Source: an uncultured Massilia sp. (GTDB taxonomy: Bacteria > Pseudomonadota > Gammaproteobacteria > Burkholderiales > Burkholderiaceae_D). From it: DNA of 64,000 nucleotides. Numbering within the stretch: the stretch's first letter is position 1; every line of letters starts with the position of its first letter. Both the position numbers and the translations under genes were made by a program. The stretch is taken from positions 1-64,000 of the forward strand of contig NZ_CAJYEB010000003.1 in the NCBI RefSeq assembly GCF_913773735.1. Direction: 5' to 3'. Below the pieces are notes generated by a model. The model was not told where the DNA came from, did not search any database, and worked only from the letters and a program-made list of their open reading frames with translations. Positions 46,559 through 57,222 of this stretch are shown here, piece by piece.

Positions 46559-47866
46559 TCACGCCGGCATGACCACCCCGTCCGCCATGCGCGCGGCCGC
46601 CAGCGGACGGCCGGCGCGGCGTTCGATGCTCTGCACGTCGAGCGGCCGCGTGACGCGGTAGCGCACCAGCGCGGCGGCGCCCACGGCGACGGCCTGGGCG
46701 CCGAAGTGCGAGGTGCGGATGGCCGGCGCCGTCAGCAGCGCGGCGTCGGCGTACTGCGCCAGCACCGCGCGCGCCGGCGCGATCAGGGCGTCGCCCAGTT
46801 GCAGCGCCGGGCCGCCGATCACGATCGCCATCGGGTCGAAACCGGCCCACAGGTTGTTCAGCAGGATGCCGAGCTGGTGCCCGGCCGCGGCGACGGCCGC
46901 GCAGGTGGTGCGTTCGCCGTCGGCCACGCGCGCGAACAGGCGCTCCAGCGCCGCGTGGCTGGGACGCTCCTTGCCGAGCAGCGAGCCCAGGCCGATCAGG
47001 GCGTCGGCGCAGCCGCGCCGTCCGCACGAGCAGGGCGGACCGTCGGCCTGCAGGATCGCGTGCCCCACTTCGCCGGCGAAGCCGTGCAGCCCGGTCAGCA
47101 GGCGGTCGTTGACCAGCACGCCGGCGCCCACGCCGTAGCCGATCGACAGGTAGATCAGCGGGTCGGTGGAGGCCTGGTCGGTGAATTCGAATTCGCCCAG
47201 CGCGGCGACGTTGGCCTCGTTCTGCATGTACAGCGGCAGTCCCGCCAGCGGCGAGCCGGCGAAGTGCAACTGCACCTGGCCGGCCACGTCGACGTCGCGC
47301 CAGCCCAGGTGCGGCGCGTGGCGCAGCACGCCCCGCGCCTCGTCGACGGCGCCGTGCAGGCCCAGGCCGACGCCCAGCACGCGCCGCGCCTGCGTGCCGG
47401 CGCCGGCGGCCCGGCCGAGGCGGCGCGCCAGCCGTACCAGGGCCAGCGCCACCAGGCGCAGGCAGGAGGCCGGATCGGCCGCGTCCTCGTAGCTGACGAT
47501 GCGCGTGTCGAGCACTTCGCCGAGCAGGTTGGTCGCCACCACGCGCGCCTCGTCCACGCCCAGCTCGGCGCCCAGCAGGGCCAGGCGGTCGGGCGCCAGG
47601 TGCAGCGGCGTCGCGCGCCGGCCGACCTCGCCCGTGACCAGCAGTTCGCTCTCGGCCAGCCAGCCCTCGTCCACCAGTTCGCGCGCCAGCATGCTGACGG
47701 TCGACTTGGTCAGCTGCAGCACGTCGGCCAGCGCGGCGCGCGACAGGCCGGGCTGGATGCTCACCTGGCGCACGAGCGCCATCCGATTCAATTGCTTGAG
47801 TAATTGCTGGTCACCAGTGACGGGCATGGCGCGATCGACGTCCAGGATGTGATGATTATGCAACAT
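46559..47866 (-). CDS. ROK family transcriptional repressor
   Basis: The 435-residue protein has an N-terminal MarR-like helix-turn-helix (LSRAALADVLQLTKSTVSML) and a sugar-kinase-like ROK domain with the zinc motif CSCGRRGC and a FAGEVGHAI signature. Such proteins (XylR/NagC/Mlc type) sense sugars. It is divergent from a large TonB-dependent receptor, so the receptor is a likely target. The frame opens at 48007, but the region upstream of 47866 is proline-rich, non-family sequence containing a perfect palindrome, so the later ATG is preferred. Confidence 0.88.
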   Translation of the reverse strand: MLHNHHILDVDRAMPVTGDQQLLKQLNRMALVRQVSIQPGLSRAALADVLQLTKSTVSMLARELVDEGWLAESELLVTGEVGRRATPLHLAPDRLALLGAELGVDEARVVATNLLGEVLDTRIVSYEDAADPASCLRLVALALVRLARRLGRAAGAGTQARRVLGVGLGLHGAVDEARGVLRHAPHLGWRDVDVAGQVQLHFAGSPLAGLPLYMQNEANVAALGEFEFTDQASTDPLIYLSIGYGVGAGVLVNDRLLTGLHGFAGEVGHAILQADGPPCSCGRRGCADALIGLGSLLGKERPSHAALERLFARVADGERTTCAAVAAAGHQLGILLNNLWAGFDPMAIVIGGPALQLGDALIAPARAVLAQYADAALLTAPAIRTSHFGAQAVAVGAAALVRYRVTRPLDVQSIERRAGRPLAAARMADGVVMPA

Positions 47867-47988
47867 CGCCCCCGTTGTCGGCGGAGGTGGCGGACGGCCG
47901 TTTTTTGATTTTTTATCCACGTGGCCGAGCCGCCAGTATAAGCCCGGACGCCCGCGGAGGAAGATGCCGAAGTCATTGATTTGTTTAT

Positions 47989-48000
47989 GAAATCGATTTC
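47989..48000. promoter_or_regulatory. Perfect palindrome GAAATCGATTTC in the ROK-receptor intergenic region
   Basis: The 453 bases between the ROK gene and the receptor hold no gene. GAAATCGATTTC lies in their middle in an AT-rich context and is a plausible ROK operator. Further on, 48090-48180 is AT-rich with two TTGAC words and is the probable receptor promoter region, but no -10 box stands out. Confidence 0.4.
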
Positions 48001-48319
48001 TTGGCATGGCCGGGCGACCGCCGCGGCGGCCTGCCGGAACGGCCGGAACGCTTGTCCGGAAAACCGCACTTACCCGATTCGCATGGCGAAAAATGTGAAT
48101 TTAGTTTGTTCGTTGGATTGACCAATTGACGTGTTTTTTCTACTCTTCACTTTGATAAGTACGTTCGTGACACATGAAGTGACCGCAGAGTCGCTTTCCA
48201 GCACAGAACGCAGTCCCACGAAAACAACGAGAACAAGGGACAGGTGAGTTTCGCAGGACCACCGACGACGCCGTCCGCCAAGGGCGAGCGCGTTACTTTC
48301 CACAGAGAGAGGAGACACC

Positions 48320-51300
48320 GTGCCGTACACCACCAAGGGACATCCCCATTTTCGCCTCCATACCCGGCAGCGCCTGGTCTGCCTGGCCGTTGCCGGCGCC
48401 TGCGCGGCGCTGGGCGCGCCCCTGCATGCCCAGGAAGCCGCGGCCGATGCCGCGGCCCAGCCGGCAGCCCAGGCAGCGCCCGGTCCCGCCGTCACGAATG
48501 CGCCGCCCACCGCGGCCAATACCGTGGTCGTGACCGGCATCCGCGCCAGCCTGCAGTCGACGCTGAACCTGAAGCGCAACTCGGACGGCATCGTCGACGG
48601 CATCGTGGCCGACGACATCGGCAAGTTCCCGGACACCAACCTGGCCGAATCGCTGCAGCGCATCTCCGGCGTGTCGATCGACCGCAACCGCGGCGAAGGC
48701 GCCAACGTCACCGTGCGCGGCGTCGGCCCCGACCTCAACATGGTGCTGCTCAACGGCCGCCAGATGCCGACCGCCAGCCTGGGCGACCAGGCCGGCCGCG
48801 CCTTCGACTTCAGCAACCTGGCGTCGGAATCGGTGCAGCAGATCCAGGTCTACAAGAGCGCGCGCGCCGACACGCCGCCGGGCGGCATCGGCGCCACCAT
48901 CAACATCATGACGGCGCGTCCGTTCGACCTGGGGAACACGGCCAGCGTCGGCATCAAGGGCGTGTACGACACCTCCAACGACAACCTGCCGGACGCCGAC
49001 AAGGCCAAGCGCTCGTACACGCCCGAGATCTCGGGCATCTACAGCACCACCTTCGGCAACGGCATGTTCGGCGTGGCCGTCAGCGGCAGCTACCAGGAAC
49101 GCAACCTGGGCGTGAACCAGGCGTCCGTCACCAACGGCTGGCTGGGACCGTTCAAGATGGGCGACACGTCGAGCGGCGCGATCCCGCAGCCGGGCACGCC
49201 GGGCTACGCGGGCGTGACCAACCCGCCGGGCGCCAACGACATCTACCTGACGCCGCAGAACATCTCCTACTTCATGCGCGGCTCCAAGCGCCAGCGCACC
49301 AACGGCCAGCTGACCTTCCAGTTCCGTCCGAACAAGGACCTGACCACCACGCTCGACTACACCTATTCGCAGAACAAGGTGCAGACCAAGTACCACGAGC
49401 TGTCGGCCTGGTTCAACCACGACACCACGGTCCAGTCGAGCACCTTCACCAAGGGGCCGGTGGCCACGCCGATCTACTATGAAGAGCGGGTGAGCAACCA
49501 GGACATCGCGATGAACGGCGGCGACTTCGCCACGGTGGCCAACAACAATTCCGTCGGCTTCAACGCCCAGTGGAAAGCCTCGCCGTCGCTGAAGCTGACC
49601 TTCGACGCGCACCATTCGACCGCGGAAGCCAAGAAGGACAGCCCGTACGGCTCGAACAACGACCTGGCCACCGTCAGCTTCAGCCGCGGCACCTCGGCGC
49701 TGGACTTCAGCAACGAGATGCCGGTGCTGTCGATCCAGGGCGCCGACTTCGTGCGCGCGCCGCACCAGGTCAGCGGCTCCTGGTTCCAGGACGGCATCAA
49801 CAAGATGAAGATCGACCAGGCCCAGGTCGGCGGCAGCCTGAAGATGCTGCAGCGCTCGAACCTGAACTTCGGCCTCGGCTACGTCAAGAACGACAACCAC
49901 TCGAAGTTCCAGCAGGTCCAGCGCGACACCTGGTCCGGCACCGCCACGGCGGCCAACGGCGGCTACGACCAGAGCCTGTGGCAGGCCGACTCGCTGCGCC
50001 AGTACTTCGACAAGCTGGGCGGCTCGGGCGATCCGAAGCTGTTCGACCAGATCCACACCTTCGACTTTTCCAAGGTGCGCGACGCCGCCATCGCCCTCAC
50101 CGGCGACCGGGCCGGCTACACGCCGAGCCTGTCGGACCCGCAGTTCGACCGCACCACGGTCGAGAAGACCAAGTCGCTGTACCTGCAGTTCAACACCGAC
50201 TGGGATACCGCGATGCCGATGCACACGGGCGTGGGCTTCCGCTACGAGAAGACCGACGTCGCCTCGACCGGCCTGGCCAAGGTGCCGACGCAGCTGAACT
50301 GGATCTCGCAGAACGAGCTGCCGCTGGTGTTCGGCGCGACCACCTACCAGACCCAGACGGGCAGCTACAAGAACTTCCTGCCGACCTTCGACTGGGACAT
50401 GGACGTGCGCGACGACTTCAAGGTGCGCGCCAGCTACGGCGTGTCGATCGGCCGTCCGCGCTACGACCAGATCGAGGGCGGCACCAGCATCGGCACCACG
50501 GCCTCGGTGCGCGGCGTCACGGGCAACCGCGGCAACCCGGCGCTCGAACCCGTCAAGTCGAAGAACCTGGACCTGTCGGCCGAGTGGTACTACACCAAGC
50601 AGAGCATGGTCTCGCTGGGCCTGTTCCACAAGGACCTCGACAACTACGCCGGCCAGGTGGTCGTGAACGAACCGTCGACCACGGCCACCACGCCGGTCGG
50701 CGGCAAGTACTGGAACGCCGCGGTCGCCGCCGGGTGCGTGGCCACCGACACCAACTGCATGCGCAACTACATCCTGCGCAACTTCAACGGCCAGCCGGGC
50801 GTCACCATGACCGGCACCAACGAGGCGGGCAATGCGCTGGGCACCATCAGCGGCATCCCGGGCGATCCGGCGCTGCCCTACCTGCTGACGACCTACGTGA
50901 ACGAGAAGAAGGCCAAGCTCAAGGGCGCCGAGCTGAACCTGCAGCACTTCTTCGGCAACAGCGGCTTCGGCGTGCAGGCGAACTACACGTGGGTGAATTC
51001 CGACCTGAAGTTCGACAACATGGGCACCGCGAACCAGTTCGCGCTGGTCGGCCTGTCGGATTCGGCCAACCTGGTCGGCATCTACGAGGACAGCAAGTGG
51101 TCGGTGCGCCTGGCCTACAACTGGCGTGACGAGTTCCTCGCCTCGGTGGCCGACAACAACCAGCCGAACCCGCGCTACGTCGAGCCGTACGGCCAGGTCG
51201 ACCTGAGCATCGGCTACAACCTCACCAAGAACCTGAGCCTGTCCTTCGAGGGCATCAACCTCAACGACGAGACCATGCGCACGCACGGCCGCACCAAGGA

Positions 51301-51364
51301 GCAGGTGCTGACGGTGACGACCGGCGGACGCAGGTACATGGTGGGCGCGCGCTACAAGTTCTGA
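48320..51364 (+). CDS. TonB-dependent receptor (TIGR01782-like, carbohydrate-type)
   Basis: Outer-membrane active transporter. The 1,014-residue protein has a signal peptide ending near AQEAA, the plug-domain opening VVVTGIRASLQSTLNLKR, the blocks IGKFPDTNLAESLQRISG and NRGEGANVTVRG, and a C-terminal beta-barrel ending in GGRRYMVGARYKF with terminal aromatic residue. This Xanthomonas/Caulobacter-type subfamily is often linked to plant or microbial sugar uptake, consistent with the divergent ROK regulator. Translation starts at GTG, eight bases after GGAG. No glycoside hydrolase gene is adjacent. Confidence 0.93.
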   Translation: MPYTTKGHPHFRLHTRQRLVCLAVAGACAALGAPLHAQEAAADAAAQPAAQAAPGPAVTNAPPTAANTVVVTGIRASLQSTLNLKRNSDGIVDGIVADDIGKFPDTNLAESLQRISGVSIDRNRGEGANVTVRGVGPDLNMVLLNGRQMPTASLGDQAGRAFDFSNLASESVQQIQVYKSARADTPPGGIGATINIMTARPFDLGNTASVGIKGVYDTSNDNLPDADKAKRSYTPEISGIYSTTFGNGMFGVAVSGSYQERNLGVNQASVTNGWLGPFKMGDTSSGAIPQPGTPGYAGVTNPPGANDIYLTPQNISYFMRGSKRQRTNGQLTFQFRPNKDLTTTLDYTYSQNKVQTKYHELSAWFNHDTTVQSSTFTKGPVATPIYYEERVSNQDIAMNGGDFATVANNNSVGFNAQWKASPSLKLTFDAHHSTAEAKKDSPYGSNNDLATVSFSRGTSALDFSNEMPVLSIQGADFVRAPHQVSGSWFQDGINKMKIDQAQVGGSLKMLQRSNLNFGLGYVKNDNHSKFQQVQRDTWSGTATAANGGYDQSLWQADSLRQYFDKLGGSGDPKLFDQIHTFDFSKVRDAAIALTGDRAGYTPSLSDPQFDRTTVEKTKSLYLQFNTDWDTAMPMHTGVGFRYEKTDVASTGLAKVPTQLNWISQNELPLVFGATTYQTQTGSYKNFLPTFDWDMDVRDDFKVRASYGVSIGRPRYDQIEGGTSIGTTASVRGVTGNRGNPALEPVKSKNLDLSAEWYYTKQSMVSLGLFHKDLDNYAGQVVVNEPSTTATTPVGGKYWNAAVAAGCVATDTNCMRNYILRNFNGQPGVTMTGTNEAGNALGTISGIPGDPALPYLLTTYVNEKKAKLKGAELNLQHFFGNSGFGVQANYTWVNSDLKFDNMGTANQFALVGLSDSANLVGIYEDSKWSVRLAYNWRDEFLASVADNNQPNPRYVEPYGQVDLSIGYNLTKNLSLSFEGINLNDETMRTHGRTKEQVLTVTTGGRRYMVGARYKF

Positions 51365-51385
51365 GCGGGACCGCAGCCCGAAGAC

Positions 51386-51473
51386 CGTCGTCCCGGCGAA
51401 GGCCGGGACCCAATTCCTGCATGCGTTTCGACGACGCCGGCAAGATTGGGTCCCGGCCTCCGCCGGGACGACG
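51386..51473. repeat. REP-like element with 29-bp inverted repeats
   Basis: The arms 51386-51414 and 51445-51473 are inverted copies matching at 28 of 29 bases around a 30-base centre. Each arm is itself an imperfect palindrome (CCCGGCGAAGGCCGGG type). It fills the gap between two convergent genes, 21 bases after the receptor stop and 20 before the oxidoreductase stop, and may end both transcripts. Confidence 0.85.
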
Positions 51474-51493
51474 TTGTTCTTTGTGCGGGTCTT

Positions 51494-52450
51494 TTACGGG
51501 ACCAGCACCGCCAGCCCGGCGAGCCTGCGCGCCGCGATGTCCTCGTGCACCTGCGCCGCCCGCGCCAGCGGGTGGCGCACGATCTCCAGGTCGTCGAACA
51601 GGCCGGCGCGCAGCGCGCCGAACAGGTCTTCCGCCGCCTCCAGCACGTTGTCCGCGTTCACGTACTGCGGCGTGCCGCCGGCGCGCACGGCGATGCGGCG
51701 CCGCGCCAGCAGCGCCGGGTCGAAGCGCGGCGCACCGGAGGCCGCGCCGATCGCCACGACGGTGCCGCCGTCGCGCAGCGCATCCAGCGTCGATTGCGCC
51801 ACGGCCGCGCCCACGAAGTCGTAGACCGCGTCCACGCCGTGCGGCGCGAGCGCGCGCAGCTTGCCGGCGAATCCGGCATCGTCCGCCGCCAGCGCGTGGT
51901 GCGCGCCGCGCGCCACCTTGTCCAGCCTGGCTGCCGAACCGGCCACGCCGATCACGGTCGCACCCCGCGCCCGCGCCCAGCGCGACAGGATCGCCCCGAC
52001 GTTGCCCGACGCGCCCTGCACCAGGATCGTCTCGCCGGCGCGCAGGCGGTACAGCGCGTGCATGCCCATCCAGGCCGTCAGGCCCTTGGCGAGGAAGGCG
52101 GCGGCGCGTTCGGCATCGATGTCGTCCGGCAGCGGCACCAGCGCGCGCGCGTCGACCAGGCGCTCGCTGGCATAGGCGCCGGCGGCGAAGAAATAGGCCA
52201 CGCGCCGGCCGGCAGCCAGGCCCGTCACGCCCGGCCCGGTTTCCTCGACGGTGCCGGCGGCCTCGAAGCCGGGGATGGCCGGCAGCGGCAGCGGGTAGCG
52301 GCCGTCGCGCACCATGGTGTCGACGTAGTTCACGCCCACCGCCTGCTGGCGCAGGCGTACCTGGCCGGGGCCGGGCCGGCCCACCTCGACGGATTCCGTG
52401 CGCAGCACCGACGGGGCGCCGGTGGCGTGGATGCGGATCGCTGTGCTCAT
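51494..52450 (-). CDS. NADPH:quinone oxidoreductase (MDR family, zinc-free)
   Basis: The 318-residue protein has the quinone oxidoreductase pattern: an N-terminal GroES-like domain (GVNYVDTMVRDGRYPLPLP, GFEAAGTVEETG) and a Rossmann domain with the NADPH loop VQGASGNVGAILSRWA. The zinc-ligand cysteines of alcohol dehydrogenases are absent. A GGAGG ribosome site precedes the ATG at 52450; the frame upstream to 52558 is not supported. It is divergent from a LysR gene that probably regulates it. Confidence 0.92.
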   Translation of the reverse strand: MSTAIRIHATGAPSVLRTESVEVGRPGPGQVRLRQQAVGVNYVDTMVRDGRYPLPLPAIPGFEAAGTVEETGPGVTGLAAGRRVAYFFAAGAYASERLVDARALVPLPDDIDAERAAAFLAKGLTAWMGMHALYRLRAGETILVQGASGNVGAILSRWARARGATVIGVAGSAARLDKVARGAHHALAADDAGFAGKLRALAPHGVDAVYDFVGAAVAQSTLDALRDGGTVVAIGAASGAPRFDPALLARRRIAVRAGGTPQYVNADNVLEAAEDLFGALRAGLFDDLEIVRHPLARAAQVHEDIAARRLAGLAVLVP

Positions 52451-52670
52451 GGCATCCTCCGGATCAGGCGACCGGGCCGCCGTCGACGTCGACGGCGGCG
52501 CCGGTGACGGGGCAACCTTGCCTTGCCGCGGCAGGGAAGAAACGGTAGGGGTGATCATGATCGTGTCCTTTCGGATGGGTTGTCGATGCGTGCACTATCC
52601 GCCGTTTATTCCTGCTTGATTAGTCCTGAATCGCTTTAAGCATTTTCAAACATTATTATAAAATCCCGGC

Positions 52671-53591
52671 ATGGAAACCCTCAGCAACCTCGAATGCTTC
52701 GTGCGCGCGGCGGAAGCGTCCAGCTTTTCGGAAGCGGCGCGGCGCCTGGGCTTGAGCCCGGCCGCCGTCAGCCGCAACGTCGCCATGCTGGAAAGGAACC
52801 TGGGCGCGCGCCTGTTCCAGCGCTCGACGCGGCGCCTGCGCCTGACGGAAGCCGGCGAGCGCCTGCTGGCCGGCATCGGCGCCAACCTCGACGGCCTGCA
52901 GGCGGCGCTGGCCGACGTGGCGACCGGCCAGGACGAGCCGGGCGGCGTGTTGAAGCTGACCGTCTCCCCGATCTTCGGACTGGACTACCTGATGCCGCTG
53001 CTGCCGGCATTCCTGGCGCGCTACCCGCGCATCAAGCCGGAGTGGCATTTCGAGAACCGCCAGGTCGACCTCATCGGCGAAGGCTACGACGTCGCGATCG
53101 GCGGCGGCTTCGGCCTGAACCAGGGCATGGTCGCGCGCACGCTGGCGCCGGTGCACCTGGTGGCGGTGGCGGCGCCGGCATGGCTGGCGGGACGCGCGTT
53201 GCCGCGCCATCCGCGCGACCTGGCCGGCCTGGATGCGATCGGCATGCGCTTCCTGCACAGTGGCCGCATGCGCGAATGGCACATGCGCACCGGCGCCGGC
53301 GAGCAGGCGCTGCTGGAAATGCGCACGCTGGCGGTCTTGAGCGATCCGCAAGCCGTGCGCGCGGCGGCGCTGCTGGGGATGGGCGTGGCCGTGCTGGCCA
53401 TGCCCGACGTGCTGGCGGGCCTGGCGCAGGGCACGCTGGTGCGCCTGCTGCCGGACTGGTACGTGGATGCGGGATCGATCTCGCTGTATTACCCGAGCCG
53501 CGCCCTGCTGCCCGCCAAGACGCGCGCCTTCGTCGACTTCGTCGTCGCGGCCTTCGAGCGCGACGAACTGGCGCGCAAGTTCAGCAGCTAG
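52671..53591 (+). CDS. LysR family regulator (divergent from the quinone oxidoreductase)
   Basis: The 306-residue protein has a LysR helix-turn-helix ([21 protein letters not shown]) and a CrgA-like sensor domain ([33 protein letters not shown]). It is separated from the oxidoreductase gene by a 220-base region with an AT-rich stretch (52636-52665) just upstream of its start. Such pairs usually respond to quinones or electrophiles; the inducer here is unknown. Confidence 0.9.
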   Translation: METLSNLECFVRAAEASSFSEAARRLGLSPAAVSRNVAMLERNLGARLFQRSTRRLRLTEAGERLLAGIGANLDGLQAALADVATGQDEPGGVLKLTVSPIFGLDYLMPLLPAFLARYPRIKPEWHFENRQVDLIGEGYDVAIGGGFGLNQGMVARTLAPVHLVAVAAPAWLAGRALPRHPRDLAGLDAIGMRFLHSGRMREWHMRTGAGEQALLEMRTLAVLSDPQAVRAAALLGMGVAVLAMPDVLAGLAQGTLVRLLPDWYVDAGSISLYYPSRALLPAKTRAFVDFVVAAFERDELARKFSS

Positions 53592-53637
53592 GCCCTTCGT
53601 TCCCGGCGCCGGGCGGGGCGAACGGTCGCGCCCATCC

Positions 53638-54450
53638 TCAGCCCGGCACGCCCACGATCACGCTCGACGCCTTGAACATCGCGGTGGCCGGCGCGCCTGC
53701 GCGCAGCGCGAGCGCCTCGGCGCTGGCGTTGGTGATGATGGCCGCGATGCTGCCGCCGCCGCCCAGGTCGAGCACGACCTCGGTGTTGACGGCGCCGGGC
53801 AGCAGGCGCGCCACGGTACCCTCGAGGCGGTTGCGGGCCGAGAAGCGCGCGCCGCCGGCATCGGTCAGCAGGATCACCGACGAGGCCTTGACCAGGGCGA
53901 AGGCCTGGACGCCGGGCGCCAGGCCCAGGCTCTCGGTGCTGTCGTGGGTGACGATGGCGACGAGCTGGTCGCCGCCGGCGATGTCGAGTGCGATCTCGTC
54001 GTTGACGGCGCCCGCCTTGACGCTGGCGACGGTGCCGAAGAACTGGTTGCGTGCGCTGGTTTTCATGTGCAGCCGGTTGAGCAGGTTGAAGTCGTCGGCC
54101 ATCGCGGCCGACATGCCGTCGAGTTGCGCGACGAAGCGGCGGTGCACCTGTTCGAGCGCCTGGAAGTGCCGCACCAGGCGCGCGCCGCGCGCCGTCAGCC
54201 GCGTGCCGCCGCCGCCCTTGCCGCCGGCCAGCCGTTCCACCAGCGGTTCGCCGGCCAGGTTGTTCATCGCGTCGACGGCGTCCCAGGCGGCCTTGTAGCT
54301 CATCGGCACCGCCCTGGCGGCCTGGCTGATCGAACCGGTCTCGGCGATCTTCGCCAGCAGTTCGATGCGGCCGTGGCCGCCGAAGGGTTCGCCGCCCACC
54401 GTCATCGACAGCGTGCCCTGCAATGCAAAGTTGCCGCCTTCCTCGTCCAT
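53638..54450 (-). CDS. modE: Molybdate-responsive regulator ModE
   Basis: Represses molybdate uptake genes when molybdate is bound. The 270-residue protein has an N-terminal winged helix-turn-helix ([20 protein letters not shown]) and two C-terminal Mop/TOBE domains ([34 protein letters not shown]), each with the molybdate-binding pattern. The gene is divergent from modABC with a ModE box in between. Confidence 0.97.
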   Translation of the reverse strand: MDEEGGNFALQGTLSMTVGGEPFGGHGRIELLAKIAETGSISQAARAVPMSYKAAWDAVDAMNNLAGEPLVERLAGGKGGGGTRLTARGARLVRHFQALEQVHRRFVAQLDGMSAAMADDFNLLNRLHMKTSARNQFFGTVASVKAGAVNDEIALDIAGGDQLVAIVTHDSTESLGLAPGVQAFALVKASSVILLTDAGGARFSARNRLEGTVARLLPGAVNTEVVLDLGGGGSIAAIITNASAEALALRAGAPATAMFKASSVIVGVPG

Positions 54451-54519
54451 CGCCTTCTCCGCTTGTGCCAGGACGAGAGCATAACCGCAATCGCCGGCTG
54501 TGCACTAACGCCAATCTTT

Positions 54520-55315
<796 letters not shown>

Positions 55316-55999
55316 GTGATCGACGCCGCCGACCTGGCCGCGATCCGGCTGACGCTGAAACTCGCGACCCTGGTGACGCTGCTGTTGCTGGCGCTCGGCA
55401 CCCCGCTCGCCTGGTGGCTGGCGCGCACGCGCTCGCCCCTGCGCCACGCGGTCGGCGCGGTGGTCGCGCTGCCGCTGGTGCTGCCGCCGACCGTGATCGG
55501 CTTTTACCTGCTGCTGGTGCTGGGCCCGGACGGCGCCGGCGGCCGCCTGACGCAGGCGCTCGGCATCGGCCTGCTGCCCTTCACCTTTCCCGGGCTGGTG
55601 ATCGCCTCGGTGCTGTATTCGCTGCCCTTCGTCGTGCAGCCGCTGCAGAATGCCTTCGAGGCGATCGGCGAGCGCCCGCTCGAAGTGGCGGCGACGCTGC
55701 GCGCCGGTCCCTGGGACACGTTCTGGTCGGTCGCGGTACCGCTGGCCCGGCCCGGCTTCCTGACCGCCGCGGTGCTGGGCTTCGCGCACACGGTCGGCGA
55801 GTTCGGCGTGGTGCTGATGATCGGCGGGAACATCCCCGACAAGACGCGCGTGATCTCGGTGCAGATCTACGACCACGTCGAGGCGCTCGAGTACGCGCAG
55901 GCGCACTGGCTGTCCGGCGGCATGCTGGTGTTCGCCTTCCTGGTGCTGCTGGCGCTGTCCACCTTCCGGCCGCACGCCGGGAAAGGACACGGCCGATGA
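55316..55999 (+). CDS. modB: Molybdate ABC transporter permease
   Basis: Inner-membrane channel of the molybdate importer. The 227-residue protein has five to six hydrophobic helices and the cytoplasmic EAA loop ([20 protein letters not shown]) that contacts ModC. Translation starts at GTG immediately after the modA stop, which implies coupled translation. The stop overlaps the modC start. Confidence 0.95.
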   Translation: MIDAADLAAIRLTLKLATLVTLLLLALGTPLAWWLARTRSPLRHAVGAVVALPLVLPPTVIGFYLLLVLGPDGAGGRLTQALGIGLLPFTFPGLVIASVLYSLPFVVQPLQNAFEAIGERPLEVAATLRAGPWDTFWSVAVPLARPGFLTAAVLGFAHTVGEFGVVLMIGGNIPDKTRVISVQIYDHVEALEYAQAHWLSGGMLVFAFLVLLALSTFRPHAGKGHGR

Positions 56000-57069
56000 C
56001 GATCCGCGCCCGCATCCGCCTCGACCGCGGCGACTTCCTGCTGGACGTCGACCTACACCTGCCCGAGCGCGGCATCAGCGCCCTGTTCGGCCATTCGGGT
56101 TCCGGCAAGACCACGATCCTGCGCGCGATCGCGGGCCTGGAACGGGCGCCCGGCGGCCTGGTCGCGCTGGGAGGCGAGACCTGGCAGGACGATGCGGCCG
56201 GCATCTTCCTGCCGGTGCACCAGCGTCCGCTGGGCTATGTGTTCCAGGAGGCGAGCCTGTTCGCGCACCTGTCCGTGCGCGCCAACCTGGATTTCGGCCG
56301 CCGGCGCATCGCACCGGCCGCGCGCCGCTTCGCGCTGGCGCCGGTGGCCGAGCTGCTCGGCATCGGCCACCTGCTGGACCGGCGTCCACACCAGCTGTCG
56401 GGCGGCGAGCGCCAGCGCGCGGCCATCGCGCGCGCCCTGCTGGCGTCGCCGCGCCTGCTGCTGATGGACGAACCATTGGCGGCCCTCGACCTGCGCCGCA
56501 AGCAGGAAATCCTGCCCTATCTCGAGCGCATGCACGCGGAGCTGGCGATCCCGATCGTCTACGTCAGCCACGCCCCGGACGAGGTGGCGCGCCTGGCCGA
56601 CCACCTGGTGCTGCTGGATGCCGGCAAGGTCGTCGCCAGCGGTCCCCTGGGCGAGACGCTGGCGCGCGCCGACCTGCCGCCCGCGTTCGCCGACGATGCC
56701 GGCGTGGTGCTCGACACGGTACTGGCCGGCCACGCGCCGGACGCGCTGTCGCGCCTGGACTTCGCCGGCGGCACGCTGTACGTGGGCCGGCGCCACGAGC
56801 CGCTGGGCAGCCGCCTGCGCTGCCGCATCCACGCGCGCGACGTCAGCCTGGCCCTGGCACGGCCGCAGGGCACCAGCATCGTCAACCTGCTGCCGGCCGT
56901 GGTGACGACGGTGGCCGCTACCGACGTGCCCGGCCACGTGCTGGTGCAACTGCGCGTGGGCGCCTCGCCGCTGCTGGCACGCATCACCGAACGCTCGCGC
57001 CGCGACCTCGCCATCACCCCCGGCCAGCAACTCTGGGCCCAAGTCAAGGGCGTCGCCCTGCTCACCTGA
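55996..57069 (+). CDS. modC: Molybdate ABC transporter ATP-binding protein
   Basis: Energises molybdate import. The 357-residue protein has the Walker A loop GHSGSGKTT at about residues 32-40, the ABC signature [15 protein letters not shown], Walker [14 protein letters not shown] and a C-terminal Mop/TOBE domain ([19 protein letters not shown]). The ATG at 55996 overlaps the modB stop as ATGA. The upstream open frame is a shadow of other genes. Confidence 0.97.
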   Translation: MTIRARIRLDRGDFLLDVDLHLPERGISALFGHSGSGKTTILRAIAGLERAPGGLVALGGETWQDDAAGIFLPVHQRPLGYVFQEASLFAHLSVRANLDFGRRRIAPAARRFALAPVAELLGIGHLLDRRPHQLSGGERQRAAIARALLASPRLLLMDEPLAALDLRRKQEILPYLERMHAELAIPIVYVSHAPDEVARLADHLVLLDAGKVVASGPLGETLARADLPPAFADDAGVVLDTVLAGHAPDALSRLDFAGGTLYVGRRHEPLGSRLRCRIHARDVSLALARPQGTSIVNLLPAVVTTVAATDVPGHVLVQLRVGASPLLARITERSRRDLAITPGQQLWAQVKGVALLT

Positions 57070-57222
57070 CCCCCCTCAAACCGGGGTCAGAGCCGGGGTC
57101 AGAGCCCGAATTTTGGAAAGATCTTGGTGGCAGCAACGTGCTACGCATGCGACATCGCATCTTTGGATGCATTCGGGCTATTGCCAAAAACCGGGCTCGG
57201 ACCCCGGTTTGAGGGGGATCAG
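57066..57222. repeat. MITE-like element with 23-bp inverted repeats between convergent genes
   Basis: The arms 57066-57088 and 57200-57222 are inverted copies matching at 22 of 23 bases (core CCCCCTCAAACCGGGGTC, perfect over 18). The interior has two GGGGTCAGAGCC words, shared with the repeat at 26706. The element fills the gap exactly and includes both flanking stop codons (modC and the crystallin-like gene). No transposase is present. Confidence 0.75.
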
